Shown: positions 1 through 11,005 of the stretch, one piece after another | Numbering within the stretch: position 1 is the first letter of the stretch | How the letters are laid out: each line of letters opens with the position of its first letter | Origin: Sipunculus nudus | Lineage: Eukaryota > Annelida > Sipuncula > Golfingiida > Sipunculidae | Assembly: GCA_026874595.1 (NCBI GenBank) | Contig: CM049318.1 | Span: 57,942,250 to 58,006,249 of the forward strand | Reading direction: 5' to 3' | Length of the DNA: 64,000 nt | Position numbers and translations under genes: made by a program | The notes under the pieces: model-generated | What the model was told of the DNA's origin: nothing | Databases searched by the model: none | What the model saw: only the letters and a program-made list of their open reading frames with translations

Positions 1-128
1 CTCCACTTCGGCCTTGAATTTGGACCAAACTCAAGGGTCCTGGACTCGGATTTTTTTTTCGCTTGCACTCGGACTCTTTACTTGCACTGGGACTCCAATT
101 TGGACTCGACTGTACATAACACTGCTTA
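1..128 (+). repeat. hAT-like element end rich in GGACTCG
   Basis: Imperfect reiterations of GGACTC/ACTCGG fill the first 110 bases, and the block ends in GACTCGACTGTACATAACAC followed by TGC. The same terminus recurs at 1350-1370. Degenerate GGACTCG runs ending in a CACTG-type terminus are known from non-autonomous hAT-like elements in fishes and invertebrates, so I infer the right end of such an element; the left part lies outside the window. Confidence 0.4.
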
Positions 129-890
129 GTTTAGTTTCAGAAATGCTTGACAGATAATACAGGAACATTTTGGCATTTGTAAAAAAAAAAAAAAAATCGC
201 GTGAGAAGTTTCATCAATAAATTGACTTCAAAGACTGGTTATTTAATAAAACGTGCGGGAGCCAAGAGAGGCACTTACTAAATAAGGTAATCCTTGCGGA
301 AACATATAATTGTTTTGAAAAACATGCGGTTCCTAGCAACCAACAAATATCAAAATCATGCGTATGTAAGTATTTCTTTCTTGAACTGGTTCTAGGCTTC
401 ATTTAAAAAAAAAATTAAAAGTCTTCCTAAAGCAAAAAAAAAAAACATGAAAAGGTAACAAGGACTACGGTAATTGCATGGAGATAGAGCACACTTCCAA
501 CACGACTCTGGAACAATTGAACACTTTCAAAGCTAACTCTGACAATGAATGAATAAATATCTTTAATAGCAACTCCGTTGTATGAATAACATTTTTATTT
601 TTTTTAAACATTTTATATACATATATATTTTAATTAATTGATACCCTATGCTGTATATGATACTACGTGGTGCCTTCATAAAAATATAGATCCAGTTTCT
701 TACATATTTGTTATTGGACGTGGTTTAATGTTTCCGCTTTTTGTAGTAAAACCTACCTTGGTATCATAAAACTGTTTCTATGGAACCTGATGTAACATTA
801 CGGTTTCTGGTTATACCTGTGTATAAGGTTATATAATAGAAAGATTTTTACATGCACGTGCACTGTAACTACATCATGTTACAATTATAT
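129..890. other. AT-rich unique DNA, no gene seen
   Basis: Contains A tracts at 181-196 and 431-445, a T tract near 596-605 and a short TA-rich run near 615-630. Short ORFs here have no recognisable domain or splice context. I see no gene or repeat family. Confidence 0.4.
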
Positions 891-1000
891 GGACTCCAGA
901 AGGGACTGGGACTGAGTCCGGACTGTAGTCCACGTTTTAAAAGACTCGAGGGCTTGCGCTCGGACTCAGGGGTAAGGACCGAAAATCAGACCGAGTCCAT
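891..1000. repeat. GGACTC/GAGTCC mixed-orientation block
   Basis: Short GGACTC and GAGTCC words occur in both orientations, for example GACTGAGTCCGGACTG, so the block can fold on itself. It is probably an internal piece of the same hAT-like element as 1-128 and 1256-1370. Confidence 0.4.
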
Positions 1001-1255
1001 TTCGTGTCTAGTAGAAAAGAAAACGCTGTCACATACTGTATGGTACACATGGGTGAAGTACTTACAGAATATTACAACAAATAAGACAACGCATACCAAT
1101 TTTTAGCTCAGCAATAGGGGCTAAACTTAATTATACGTTTGACTTCAGGGTATTTATAAACTAACATATAATTTGCCTGATTAACTCAAATATCCTTTTT
1201 AAACTTCTTTTAAAATTATATTTGTATCGACTTGAAATTGGAACGGGTTCCAAAT

Positions 1256-1370
1256 GACTCGGACTCAAAGAAAGTGGACTCGAACCTCAAGATCTGGGAC
1301 TTGGACTCGAGTGGCCTAGACTCGGACTAGCACTCGGACTCGGAGGACGTGGGCTCGACTACATCACTGC
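1256..1370 (+). repeat. Second GGACTCG-rich hAT-like end
   Basis: Reiterated ACTCGGACTC words finish with CTCGACTACATCACTGCC, matching the terminus at 100-128 in the same orientation. Two right ends about 1.2 kb apart suggest two nested or tandem copies. Confidence 0.4.
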
Positions 1371-1530
1371 CTTTTGTATAAATTTGATATATACATGAGC
1401 TATCTATGAATCAGATAAAGCCTCCTCTGAGACGATCATTCAACTGTCTGTCAATGTTACAGCCAGAAAATGGTTTGCTCTACGCTTATTTTACTCGATC
1501 ATGTATGCATTCATTTTTTATAAACTTTTC

Positions 1531-1752
1531 TAGGTGGATGTAACCGCCTCCACTTTTTAATGCTGAGTTATCTAATGTCTAATTCTTAACATGAGTATGT
1601 AAATCTAATTCTGTTTGGGCCTAAATGACAGGGCAGCAGAAACATTTTATTTTATATCCCGGTGTCACCCAGGCCCGGTGTCTGCTGCACCTGCAGGTTC
1701 AGTGTGTGTAATCAACCCCAATCGTGGGTTATAACACCGGAGGAACTATCTA
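1531..1752 (-). mobile_element. tRNA-derived SINE, family 1, 3' part
   Basis: Read on the minus strand this matches the body and tail of the fuller copy at 4301-4722: a CACACTGAACCTGCAGG-like segment, a CTGCCCTGTCATTTAGGCC-like segment, and a tail with GGAGGCGGTTACATCCACC. The tRNA-like head is missing, so the copy is 5' truncated or too diverged to follow. Confidence 0.6.
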
Positions 1753-2611
1753 ATATGGCTCTCGTGTTTGATTGACACATGGGTGTTGGGTACAGCCAGC
1801 TTCCTCAACGACGTTAAGTGGATAGTCATGGGCTTTATAATAGAGGTGAAGAAAAATTTTGTAGATGTCACTGTACGCCGAGCGCAAAAGTATCCAAGAC
1901 GCACGATCCAGCGCAGCTCCAGACCATCCGAACCGAGGGCAGGTCGAGAAATCGGACGAGCAAGCAGATGAGCAGCACCCACGTCCACTCGGTGACAATC
2001 GCATGTACTTGGTGCTAGTCTTGAACCCTTACAATGAAAGATTTGAAAGCGATCACATAGTTTTCCTCATCAGCAATGTTAATATTAAATAATGTATGAT
2101 TTATCTTTACAGCGTTTTATATTTGAAACAAATTCCAATTAGGTTATACTAAAGTAGTGTAGTAAATTTAGTCTCATACACGTAATCGGGTCCCACATAC
2201 ATTGAACTTGATGATATATTCCACGTCCCTGGCTATAATTCCTTTAAATGGTAACGCACCAGAAGTAATTAGATTATTTATTCATTAATTACTTCATATT
2301 TTATGTGTGATGAGGATATGATGGAATTCTTTATTACATGAATATTACATAATGATTAAGAGACGGATTGTGTTAGAACATGAAAGACCAAAAACGGCTA
2401 AACTGTAAATTTACTCTCTGGATAAGGTAGAAATAAATTAGAAACCAATTTGCTGCAATTCCCTGACATGTTAATTTAACAATCAAGCCAATTCAGCTAA
2501 ATTGTGCAACGCTATCGTCAGACCCATTAAAGTGACGGTTCAAATTAGTGTAATATAGCGACGCGTGGGACACGCAGGCCAGAAACAATTACGGATGTCC
2601 TTGTTCAAACA
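1753..2611. other. Mixed unique DNA, no gene assigned
   Basis: A GC-richer patch at about 1770-2030 contains overlapping open frames on both strands, the longest 84 codons; none shows a domain, splice-bounded structure or family resemblance. 2100-2611 is AT-rich unique sequence with TAATTA-like words. Confidence 0.35.
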
Positions 2612-2960
2612 GGTTTTTTTCCGTTTTACAAGTTTAATCCATCATTCTGTGCATTTAAAGCTGAGGTATTTGTTAAAATTCAGCAGCATTTGAACAGGGA
2701 TATTGTAAGGCAAGGGAGGATAAACTAGATTAGATGATGATGGATATCATGAAAATCAAGAAATTCTTTTTCCATAACAATTGTCTTGTGAAGCACTCGT
2801 TTTAAACCAATAATGAATGACAGAAATTTGTTTCTCGGTTTCTTTCATTCAATTTGAAACAGCTTTTATAAATCCCCCATCCGACGAGTTGCTTAATGGA
2901 TATTAAAAGTAAGGTAATTACGGACAGCTTGATTAAACAGCGAGTCTAGTAATTAAGAGT
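2612..2960. promoter_or_regulatory. Duplicated AT-rich noncoding module, copy A
   Basis: Non-coding stretch with colinear similarity to 10106-10475. Shared landmarks in the same order include TCCATCATTCTGTGC-like, TAGATGATGATGGAT, AATTGTCTTGTGAAGCAC and AGTAAGGTAATTACGGACAG, at offsets of about 7496, 7516 and 7522. It carries homeodomain-type TAATTA/TAATTAC words and no open frame. It could be a duplicated enhancer or an unrecognised old repeat; the regulatory reading is inference. Confidence 0.4.
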
Positions 2961-3634
2961 GCTTGAAGCACTAATTCTGCCTTGTGACTATTGAGTATCC
3001 CTTTAATATTGATGTTTCAAATCAAACGTTCATGACAACTATATCCATTTTCTGTTTTTTCCTTGCTGTCACATATCACATAAAATTCTTTCTAGATATT
3101 TACGCTTTTATATAACACCAACAGTGAATATTAAGTATCGTAAAGATATTGATGTGGTAGTTTAAAAGTAACAAGGATAAACAAATCTCATGTGATTGAA
3201 CACAATTTAAATGTCTGAATAATACGGTAATAAAATTTCAATACTTCTGAATCAATAAAACAGATGGAAATAGGTTTTATTTTACTTGATACGGTGATAA
3301 ACAAATGATATTGTAGTTTATGCCAGAAATAAGATTTAGACCAAAAGCCAGTAGTATATGACGAACTTTTCGCCAATGAATTCCCAACTGACATCAACGT
3401 CATAGATATATCCCGTGCCGGTAAACAACAATGCCTGTTAGTGTCCAGGACACAAATGAGAAGCTGCTTACGCTACCGTCCTGTCATGTGGGCCCAAACC
3501 CAAATGAAATTTTGCATATGAACATAGTTTTGGCTAAAGATAGCTCTCCAAAAGATAGGCATTTACCTCCATAAAATATAAATAAAAAAGATAAATAAAA
3601 TAAAAATACAACTAGAAATCTGCAATCTAATCAA
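2961..3634. other. AT-rich unique DNA, no gene seen
   Basis: No recognised repeat or coding exon. A GTGTCCAGGACAC palindrome lies near 3441-3453. Confidence 0.35.
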
Positions 3635-3815
3635 TACAAGCTCCGCCATTCACTTTATCGGCCAATATTCCAAGGTTCTTTCGTGCATAAATCATTCCAC
3701 ATTTGTTAATATTCCTTAAAAAGTTCCTGAATCTGGATCATGTGCCGGGTCTACACAAAATTCCAATCGATTTTTCCTTGGCTCATTCCCGAAATGCCCT
3801 GAAAATTTCAAGCGA
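3635..3815 (-). repeat. Dispersed repeat family 2, copy a
   Basis: On the minus strand it contains TTTTCAGGGCATTTCGGGAA, then GATCCAGATTCAGGAACTTT and a CTCCGCCAT-side terminus. The order matches copies at 7670, 23578, 29593, 31513, 56815 and 63400. The class is unknown to me; copies are flanked by unlike DNA, so it is dispersed rather than tandem. Confidence 0.6.
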
Positions 3816-4300
3816 TATTATTGGAACAGACAGACACACTCAAATACACGAATCGGAATGGACGCATACCCTCGATCCTCAAAATCTTAAAATCTGGCAT
3901 AGCTGGCTTCACACAGAATCTGTATTACAGATCTCGACACCAGCCACCAAACAGCGACCCTCTTTTCCTTTGTGAACATGTGCACTTCACCAAGACAAAC
4001 AGTTTGAACTTTGCTGACACACGTAGTCTTGCCAGTCTTCGGAGTACTTTCGTGTCCCATCCCGAAACCGTTCATGGCAGCTGCCATTTTGCGTATACAC
4101 TAAAACTCGGATCTCACAGGTCGCATGTATGAATTATGGATATATAGTATATAGTATATAAAACTGAGATTTCTATCCTGTACGGCCATTATTGTAACAT
4201 CCTACGATACAGGAGCCTTATCCCCAAGCCGTCTGTAAACTTTACCATACAAAGTTTCGAAGTCTGATCCTTTTTTTTATTTTTGTTGTTGTTAATTTTC
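3816..4300. other. Unique DNA, no gene seen
   Basis: Open frames up to 103 codons on the plus strand have no domain and no matching splice signals. Considered non-coding. Confidence 0.35.
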
Positions 4301-4340
4301 TTTGGAAGTAACTGCGTCCACTTAAATGTTAGCTTAACTA

Positions 4341-4395
<55 letters not shown>

Positions 4396-4722
4396 TTGTA
4401 GAATTCAATCCTGATTTATTTCGGACTACATGACAGGGCAGTAACACACGCTGCCTCTCACCTCTCATTTATATCCTTGTGTAATCCAGGCCTACTGCCT
4501 CTGCTGACCCTGGGTGTGTAATCGTCTCTATGGCTGGGTCATACCAAGGAGGAACCCCCGAAAGGCGCACTCTGTAAGTGAAACAGGGCCGTGAGGCTCG
4601 ACCTCAAGTGCGCTCCCCCTAGGTGGGTCCAACTGTGAAAAATCCTACCGCCTCGGTTGAGATTTGAAATCACGATCTTCCGGCTTTTAGTCTAGTGCTC
4701 TGTAGCCAAAGACCACAGAAGT
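4301..4722 (-). mobile_element. tRNA-derived SINE, family 1, near full length
   Basis: Reading minus from 4722: a tRNA-like head with GGTCTTTGGCTACAGAGCAC (box A region) and a degenerate box B, then a body with GGTATGACCCAGCCATAGAG and GATTACACACCCAGGGTCAG, then CTGCCCTGTCATGTAGTCCG, then a tail with GGACGCAGTTACTTCC. A (TA)n array has grown inside the tail. Other copies: 1531-1752, 13402-13660, 26200-26290, 26450-26822, 46025-46395. Confidence 0.75.
4345..4392. repeat. (TA)n microsatellite in SINE tail
   Basis: Uninterrupted TA dinucleotides within the SINE tail. Open frames across it encoding alternating Y and I are artefacts. Confidence 0.97.
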
Positions 4723-5809
4723 TGGGTGGAATGTCTGATCCTGTCCATTGCCCTAAAATATCAATATTCAAATAATAATTTAAAAGTTTTTTTTTATTAC
4801 TGGACCATAACTTATAAGTCATCTATAAACCTATTTTTTTGTTTTTCTGCTGCAGCAAATTCATCATTTTCATCATTAACAATTATAGTTTATTTAACTA
4901 AAATGTCACTTCAAGCGGCGGTGATGTCATTAAGATAAACGAGGGAAGTTGAACCAAATTTGATACATGAAACACAACACTACCTAACTTAACTAGTCAC
5001 TTGAGTCATTTTTAAATACATTAACGCCCCAATACACCTACATTAATCAAATGACGACAGGCAATTCAGACAGATGTAGCACTTAATCTAATACCGAATG
5101 TAATCAATTTAAATTGTGTTTTATTATAATGTATTTATTTGCTGTTATCATTAAATAATTCATAACTGAGGTTTAAAGGGATTGAATAGTTCTAAGACAA
5201 TATTGTGCTTCGCCTAAAATTGTTTTGACAAATTCATAATCCTAATTCAATTTTACAAAATAAAATATAGTCATCAGTTTCAATCAATATATCAGATTTC
5301 ATCTGACTGATATACAAGCGAGTTTCAATCTAAAATTATGAATGATTATTCACCCGTTAATATTCATTTAGTCGCATGGAAATTAATTGATTGTGGTAGA
5401 TGTGACTATTGTTTATCGTATCAAGAAACAAATCGATTTCTTTTTTGCCAGAACGTAAGGATTTTCGAAAGGTTTAGCTCGTGAAATGTAAATATATGAG
5501 GATGCTGCCAAATAATGTATCTAGTTTTCTTTCAGTCGATGAAAAAAATCAATATACTTCATAAATTGTCAGTGTAAACAAAGGAAATGTTGTTCATCTA
5601 ACTGTGTCCTGATCAACAATTTTATTTTAAATGTGAAATTATTGTAAAAGAAAGAATACATTATTGCAGAAAAACGATGCAAGATGGAGCACCATCTTAC
5701 TAAATCCATGAGGTCCAATGTTATCCCTGATTGTGCTATGTAAATTGCAAGAATTATATGAATACACACTCACACACCATATCACATACTCACACATACA
5801 CGCACGTAA
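4723..5809. other. AT-rich unique DNA
   Basis: No gene or repeat family recognised. 5100-5450 is very AT-rich, with many TAATTA, ATTTAAAT and TAAT words of the kind seen in noncoding conserved DNA, but this is only composition. Confidence 0.35.

Positions 5810-5871
<62 letters not shown>
5810..5871. repeat. Compound (CA)n(TA)n microsatellite
   Basis: About 20 bases of CA repeats run directly into about 40 bases of TA repeats. Confidence 0.97.
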
Positions 5872-5874
<3 letters not shown>

Positions 5875-6227
5875 ATTATATAGTGTTAATAACAGCTACT
5901 GCATGTGTTGTCCATTGCCTATGTATATTGTGTGTATCTATGCATGCAAATATATATGTATATGCACGAATGCACATAGAGATATTTATTTATGATCATG
6001 TATGTGTATGTATTTGAATAAAAAAATCAATATAATTCTGACAGATATAATTCTGACAGTACTTTGGTCCAGTAAAGTTGTTCCTATAAATTTATTTACA
6101 TATAGAAATTAAAATGTATTAAAAGATCCTGCCTTTTTGTTATCTTTTTGCCTTACTGGCCACCATATTTGGTTTATATTTAAGCAAACTATGTAACTTG
6201 ATATGATATGTTCCTCACGCATCGGTT

Positions 6228-6310
6228 ATACACTGCAGTTGTCACAGATCTCCTCGTGGAACCGCTGATTTGTATAGCAAGATTTTCTGGGTTCGAACAC
6301 CAGGGTGCGC
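6228..6310 (+). repeat. Degenerate tRNA-like segment, possible SINE head
   Basis: A box-B-like GGGTTCGAACACC lies at 6290-6302, with a poor box A about 50 bases upstream. No acceptor stem or anticodon arm can be drawn convincingly, so this is at best a SINE relic. Confidence 0.3.
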
Positions 6311-7397
6311 ACAAAGCAAAAATTGTTATCAGACCAATGACAGCGTGGTATCGCTTTGCGCGTCCAGACACCTGCACTCGTTGGTCTGATAGTTTCTGGC
6401 ACAGGGCTAAGAATCAGGCCAATGAGAAGGTGTGTTCTGGTGTAATCTGATTCCCGCGGACAATATCCAGGTGGGAATCAATCTGCGAAAAGAGTTTAGA
6501 TTTTCATATTGCAAACTCAACCACTTTTCATTGTGCGACACATCCAAAGTGTGTTAAAAGGTACTTTGAAAAACTATGTCTTTAGGGAGGGCCATGGCAA
6601 GCCGATTAGTTCTCGATCTAATCTAAATATTCCGTTCAGTTATGCATTGCAGCTAATTTATTAATCCACCGATGGAACAGCGACAATATTAATTTCGGTG
6701 CCTGGAGAGATTTAGTTTTGACAGTAAATTATCCATAATGATCTTATTCACAAAATGATCCAGTTAGGGACGATCTAGCTTATAATTTACATGCGAAACT
6801 AAAATGTGTTAAAAGAATCATCTTTTCCGTCGTTGTAAAATAATATTTATTTCGTACATATATAAGAGCAGACATAAGTAATGTGCAATAAGGGGAATAA
6901 ATGGAAAAGAATACAGCGCAAAGACTATTGAGCAGCCGTAAAATTAATTTCAAGTTGACAGCTCTTCAATTAGAGCATTTATCACAGCATAGTCTAGTGT
7001 TTGTATATCAGCCGAGCAATCGCGCACAGAAATGGCTTCATGAATGACGTCAGCGATGCACATCTGTGTTGTTGTCAGTATATGTTTTATATTTCTATTA
7101 TCTATGTTACAGATATTACATTTCTTTACCTTATATTTGTCCATCAGATATGCACAATTTTTACCAATACAACTCGAAAAATCCGACAGTGCACGAGTAG
7201 ATGCAAACTTTAATAGATTGTTATTAGATTTCAACATGTTTCTTAACATGTGCTGGCCATATCGGCAGTTATTTATGGATTAAGTAAGACGTATTATATA
7301 AGAAGAGTAAATCATCGGTCAACGTCCTCTAATATCCACACTTGAAACTAAAGCTAGAAGAATGTAATTATGTTATGTCCCTTTGAGAAAAAGAAAA
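6311..7397. other. Unique AT-rich DNA with possible regulatory stretch
   Basis: 6590-6800 is non-repetitive with spaced TAAT/ATTA words and no open frame. A TGACGTCA word lies near 7044. Open frames at 6950-7283 are under 100 codons, overlap on both strands and show no family resemblance. Confidence 0.3.
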
Positions 7398-7412
7398 GGG
7401 GGGGGGGGGGGG
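7398..7412 (+). repeat. Poly-G tract (15)
   Basis: Fifteen consecutive G. A second G15 tract lies at 7655-7669, 257 bases away. Confidence 0.95.
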
Positions 7413-7654
7413 AGGAGGCCCTCAGCTAATAAATTTTTAGTAAAGGTTTCCTTGGCCAATTGAATACTAGTTCGTTATATGATTCAAGGAATTCATAAGA
7501 ATCTTCCCCGAAGAATTCAAATCTTGTTGTGTAAAATGTTCACTTTGAATATCTGAATGAGACTGTTTAAAATGGATCAGAGCACCTGCGGGCGTTTTTT
7601 TTTTGACAGCAAATACTTGTGTGTCGCATAATTAGCAGTCATTGCCTCTGGGAA

Positions 7655-7669
7655 GGGGGGGGGGGGGGG
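7655..7669 (+). repeat. Poly-G tract (15)
   Basis: Fifteen consecutive G immediately upstream of the dispersed repeat at 7670-7911. Confidence 0.95.
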
Positions 7670-7911
7670 ATGCGTTCATCCCCGTTCGTGTGTGTGTCGC
7701 AATCATGGAGGAAATCTCATAAAATTTTCAGGACATTTTCTGAATGGACAGATGAAGAATCAATTAGATTTTGGTGTGGATCCTGAATATGATCAGGACA
7801 CAGGAACGTAATCAAGGAATATTTACAAATGTACAGTCAAGTATGCACGAATAAACCTTAAGTGAATGTTTTGGGGCATCCCACCTCCCATATAATGCAG
7901 ATTTCTAGGTT
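7670..7911 (+). repeat. Dispersed repeat family 2, copy b
   Basis: Has the family order: CGTTCGTGTGTGTG, AATTTTCAGGACATTTTCTG, ATTAGATTTTGGTGTGGATC, CAGGAACGTAATCAAGGAAT, GCATCCCACCTCCCA and the end GCAGATTTCTAGG. Confidence 0.65.
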
Positions 7912-8362
7912 TTGGATAAATTTTACTAATACAAATTTGCTAAAATTTATAATATCGGCTCGAACTTTACATGTAGCATCCGGATATATAATAATTCTTA
8001 CTGTTTTGATAAAGGTCTTTTACCGTTATGCAAATTTATACAAATTATCCTATTACTTGACGAGAAAAACTCCTAAATCTATACTCGTCAAAAAGGTCAA
8101 GGTGGTCAGATTTGAATATGCATAAACTGCACAAACATAATAAAACAATATTTTGTTACATAGTATGTTTTTTCTAAATACTTCAAAATATGTTCTTTAG
8201 TCTTAATTAGGTTATATATAAAAAAATATTACTGTGCATGAAAAATGAACTTTCAGGGTCATTCATGTTCTTTTCATATATGCCACCCGTTAAAATGAGG
8301 CTTACAGCATGTGCACTCTCTCCTGAATAGCTCATACATTTTCAGAAAGTGCACTTTTTTCT
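7912..8362. other. AT-rich DNA, no gene seen
   Basis: No recognised element; an 87-codon plus-strand open frame running to 8125 has no domain and starts inside the family 2 repeat. Confidence 0.35.
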
Positions 8363-8831
8363 TTAAAGGGGCCTTATTATCTACCTTTTACCTTGATATA
8401 AAGAATTTACCCAATTTCTGGCTTACGCTGTGTATATATTAATGATCTAAGGATAATTCCGGTTAAGAAAGGTTCTTCTAAAGCTTCCGTGAAGATTGTA
8501 TATGAACTTTCTGTTTGTAAACACAGCAGTTTAAAAACAAGGGAAAATATTTAACCTAAGGTGGTAGGTTGCATATATGCAGAGGTTGAATAGTTACTTG
8601 TTGCAAAACGCCATTTGCAAAGCCTTTGCTTATCTGACTCGCTGCAAGGTGTCCTTGTTGAACGTGTTTGGATTATTTTGACGGGCACCCACATACTGAA
8701 AACAAGCGGATATACATAAATCGAACAGCCTGTTTTGTGGTTGGATTGGTGATTTCTTACCTATTTTTATGAAAAGTTCAGGGAATTATCTTTAGTTTAC
8801 AGACGCCAAATATCGGATTGGGCCCCTTTAA
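8363..8831. mobile_element. TTAA-flanked MITE, copy 1 (piggyBac-like)
   Basis: Begins TTAAAGGGGCC and ends GGCCCCTTTAA, a perfect 11-bp terminal inverted repeat with TTAA at both tips, the target site used by piggyBac-type elements. The body (469 bp) is non-coding and is shared with 9635-10012, 24389-24876 and 54921-55100. Calling it piggyBac-derived rests on the TTAA ends only. Confidence 0.65.
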
Positions 8832-9279
8832 CATCCCCACTGGCAGTGGATTAGAGCGACACACGGAGCTCTCGGAAGGGCACTGTTACAGCAAGCTCTT
8901 CACCTGCCTAATCTGTAGAATTTATGTGATTTCTGGCTTACTTTGCGTACAGTTGGGTTGAACAGATTTATTTATAAATGATTACAAGTGTAGCCGTTTT
9001 GGCCAATAGAGAAGCTTTCCTGTATGAAAAAATATAAAATATATTAGAAACAACACAATCACAAAGAAAGCACATGTATACAGTTTCCTAACCACAAGCT
9101 AATATATAAACATAAGCATTTATCATCACACGTGTTGACAACACAATAACATTAAACATATGTTTATCGTACACAGAAAAGGCAAGGTGCTTTCTTGGTA
9201 TTTTCAGTTAATATTTTTTCATGTTTTTAAAGTTAAATATATAAGTTTTACTATTGTGTTATGTCAGACAGTACAACTG
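8832..9279. other. Unique DNA between two repeats
   Basis: No gene recognised. A GAAGCTTTCCTGTATGAA word near 9010 recurs at 10085, suggesting that flanking sequence was copied with the MITE or LINE. Confidence 0.3.
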
Positions 9280-9603
9280 TTGATGGTGTCAGAGATTTCG
9301 GAATTATCAGAAGCAACTGATCAGTTAAAATCGGTGTGTAAGTCTTATCAATTTAATCACATGAAAAAATATTTTACCATTAAACTTCATCGTCAAATTG
9401 CTAGGATATAGGACAGATTACCCTCTGTGCGCATGTCACGAGGCCGAAGAATGTGTCGAGCACGATATGTTGGAGTGCCATCTCTATAAAGAGAAAAAAC
9501 AAGATCTTTACTCATGTATTAAGTATAAATGTGACAAAGAAGGAATTGAAGTGGGATCGCATGTAAAAATGAAACCTGTAACGCGAAGTGTCAAAACACG
9601 TTA
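9280..9603 (+). pseudogene. Non-LTR retrotransposon ORF2 C-terminus, frameshifted
   Basis: Two overlapping plus-strand frames join by a frameshift at about 9400-9411. The second frame carries the cysteine/histidine motif of LINE polyprotein C-termini, read as CACHEAEECVEHDMLECHLY (C-x-C-x8-H-x4-C), preceded by YRTDYPL. This zinc-knuckle-like segment normally follows the reverse transcriptase domain in Jockey, R1 and related clades. Only the last ~100 residues remain and the reading frame is broken, so it cannot encode an active enzyme. The clade cannot be assigned from this piece. Confidence 0.7.
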
Positions 9604-9634
9604 GACAATATTTCTGTTGTATGAAGATAGAAAG

Positions 9635-10012
9635 TTTAAGAATTGTAGGTAATTCCTGTTAAGAAAGTTCTTACAGTGCCTCTGTGAAGGATGTTTATCT
9701 ATAAGCTGTTAGTAAACATCGTACATGCGCCAATATTGACCAACAGAAAAAAAATATGTAACGAAATGTGACTGGTTGCATATGTGTGGAAGTTGAAAGG
9801 TCACTAAGTACCAAATTTACAAAACTCTGGTTTGTCTGACCGTCCGCCAGATGTCCTTGTTGAATGTGGTTGCATTATTTTGGCCGGCCCTCTACATGGT
9901 ATACACGAGTAGATTTAAACCAAACAAGCAGCTTGTGCACAGTTAGATCGACGGGTTTCTGCCTATTTTCATGAAAGGTTCAAAAAATATCTTTTATCTA
10001 TATGCGTCAGAT
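9635..10012 (+). mobile_element. TTAA MITE family, copy 2 (partial)
   Basis: Matches the body of 8363-8831 in the same orientation, with TAATTCCTGTTAAGAAAGTT, then TGTCCTTGTTGAATGTGGTT, then CATGAAAGGTTCAAAAAATA. The terminal TTAAAGGGGCC sequences are not preserved. Confidence 0.6.
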
Positions 10013-10038
10013 ATGATATGATATGATATGATATGATA
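10012..10038 (+). repeat. (ATGAT)n pentanucleotide array and hairpin
   Basis: About five ATATG/ATGAT units, followed at 10050-10085 by AAGCGCA ... TGCGCT, a short inverted repeat. This arrangement is common at the 3' ends of molluscan LINE or SINE copies. Confidence 0.8.
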
Positions 10039-10105
10039 GAGTTCATTTATAAAGCGCAAATATAATATACATTTCTATGCGCTGAAGCTTTCCTGTATGA
10101 AACAA

Positions 10106-10475
10106 AAGAAACTTTCTCCGTTAAACTTGCATCCATCATCCTAAGGCTTTAAAGACGATGCGATTTTGACGAATGTTCTGTCATTTTAATAGCGTAGTTG
10201 AAAGAGGAAAGGCAAAAATACAAAATTAGATAATGATGGATTCGACAAACTCAATTTTACACGAAAGTCTTTTCCGAAAACACATTGAGATGTAATAATT
10301 GTCTCGTAAAACAGTCGTTTTGATTCCGTACAGTGATAAATGACATTGCTTGTTTTGCTACAATTTGGAATAACATTTACAAAATCTTATTACCGTTGAG
10401 ATGCCTTACAGGAATGAAGAAATGAAAATAGTAAAGTAATTATTGACGACTTGATTACACTTCATTCAGCGAATA
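10106..10475. promoter_or_regulatory. Duplicated AT-rich noncoding module, copy B
   Basis: Colinear partner of 2612-2960. It keeps TCCATCATCC, TAGATAATGATGGAT, AATTGTCTCGTAAAACAG and AGTAAAGTAATTATTGACGA in the same order. No open frame and no terminal repeats. It may be a duplicated regulatory element or an ancient repeat. Confidence 0.4.
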
Positions 10476-10727
10476 ATTGCAGTATCTGAAAAGCTAAATA
10501 TGTCTCTTGATCAAACGTTGTTGTCTGAGGGTAAAAAAAAGCAATGTCGTGTAACAATGATTTTAAGAGCAGTTGACTTTCACACGACAAGCTGTTAGCA
10601 AGACATAAATTATAACAATAAAACACAATGTCACTCCTGTTAGAAGCTCTGAATCGATACGACATCCCTGTGACAGGCCCTTGAGCATGATACATCATCA
10701 GTTATTAATAAAGCAACGTGAGCAACC

Positions 10728-11005
10728 AGGGGTAGGACGTAGCCTAGTGGTTGAGGCGTCAGGCTTCGGAGTTGAGGGTCCCTGGTTCGAACACCACCGA
10801 TGCTTCCATGGCATAATGTAGTCAACTTGTTGAACCTTAGAGATTCGCTCGAATGTTTTAACGACATGTTGTGACTTCTGGAATATTTCCTACCCCGTTC
10901 ATATAAAACCTGAAATATAATTCTTATCATATGGATACGTTCATCCTCATTCACAGACAGTGCCACCAACAGGCTATGGACGTATCCTTTAAAATAATAA
11001 CCCAA
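10728..11005 (+). mobile_element. tRNA-derived SINE, family 3
   Basis: The head GACGTAGCCTAGTGGTTGAG contains a good box A (TAGCCTAGTGG) and box B (GGTTCGAAC) 45 bases further, with intact tRNA-like spacing. The downstream body to about 11005 is unrelated to tRNA. Flanking sequence does not complete an acceptor stem, so a SINE is more likely than a tRNA gene. Confidence 0.6.

Noticed and set aside
10730-10800. Functional tRNA gene (good boxes A and B)
   Set aside because: No closing acceptor stem or clean anticodon arm, and non-tRNA sequence continues directly; a SINE head is more likely. The same holds for 30797, 44928-44996, 49974, 58070 and 59909.
10640-11005. 121-codon minus-strand open frame
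   Set aside because: Covers a tRNA-headed SINE on the opposite strand and shows no domain.
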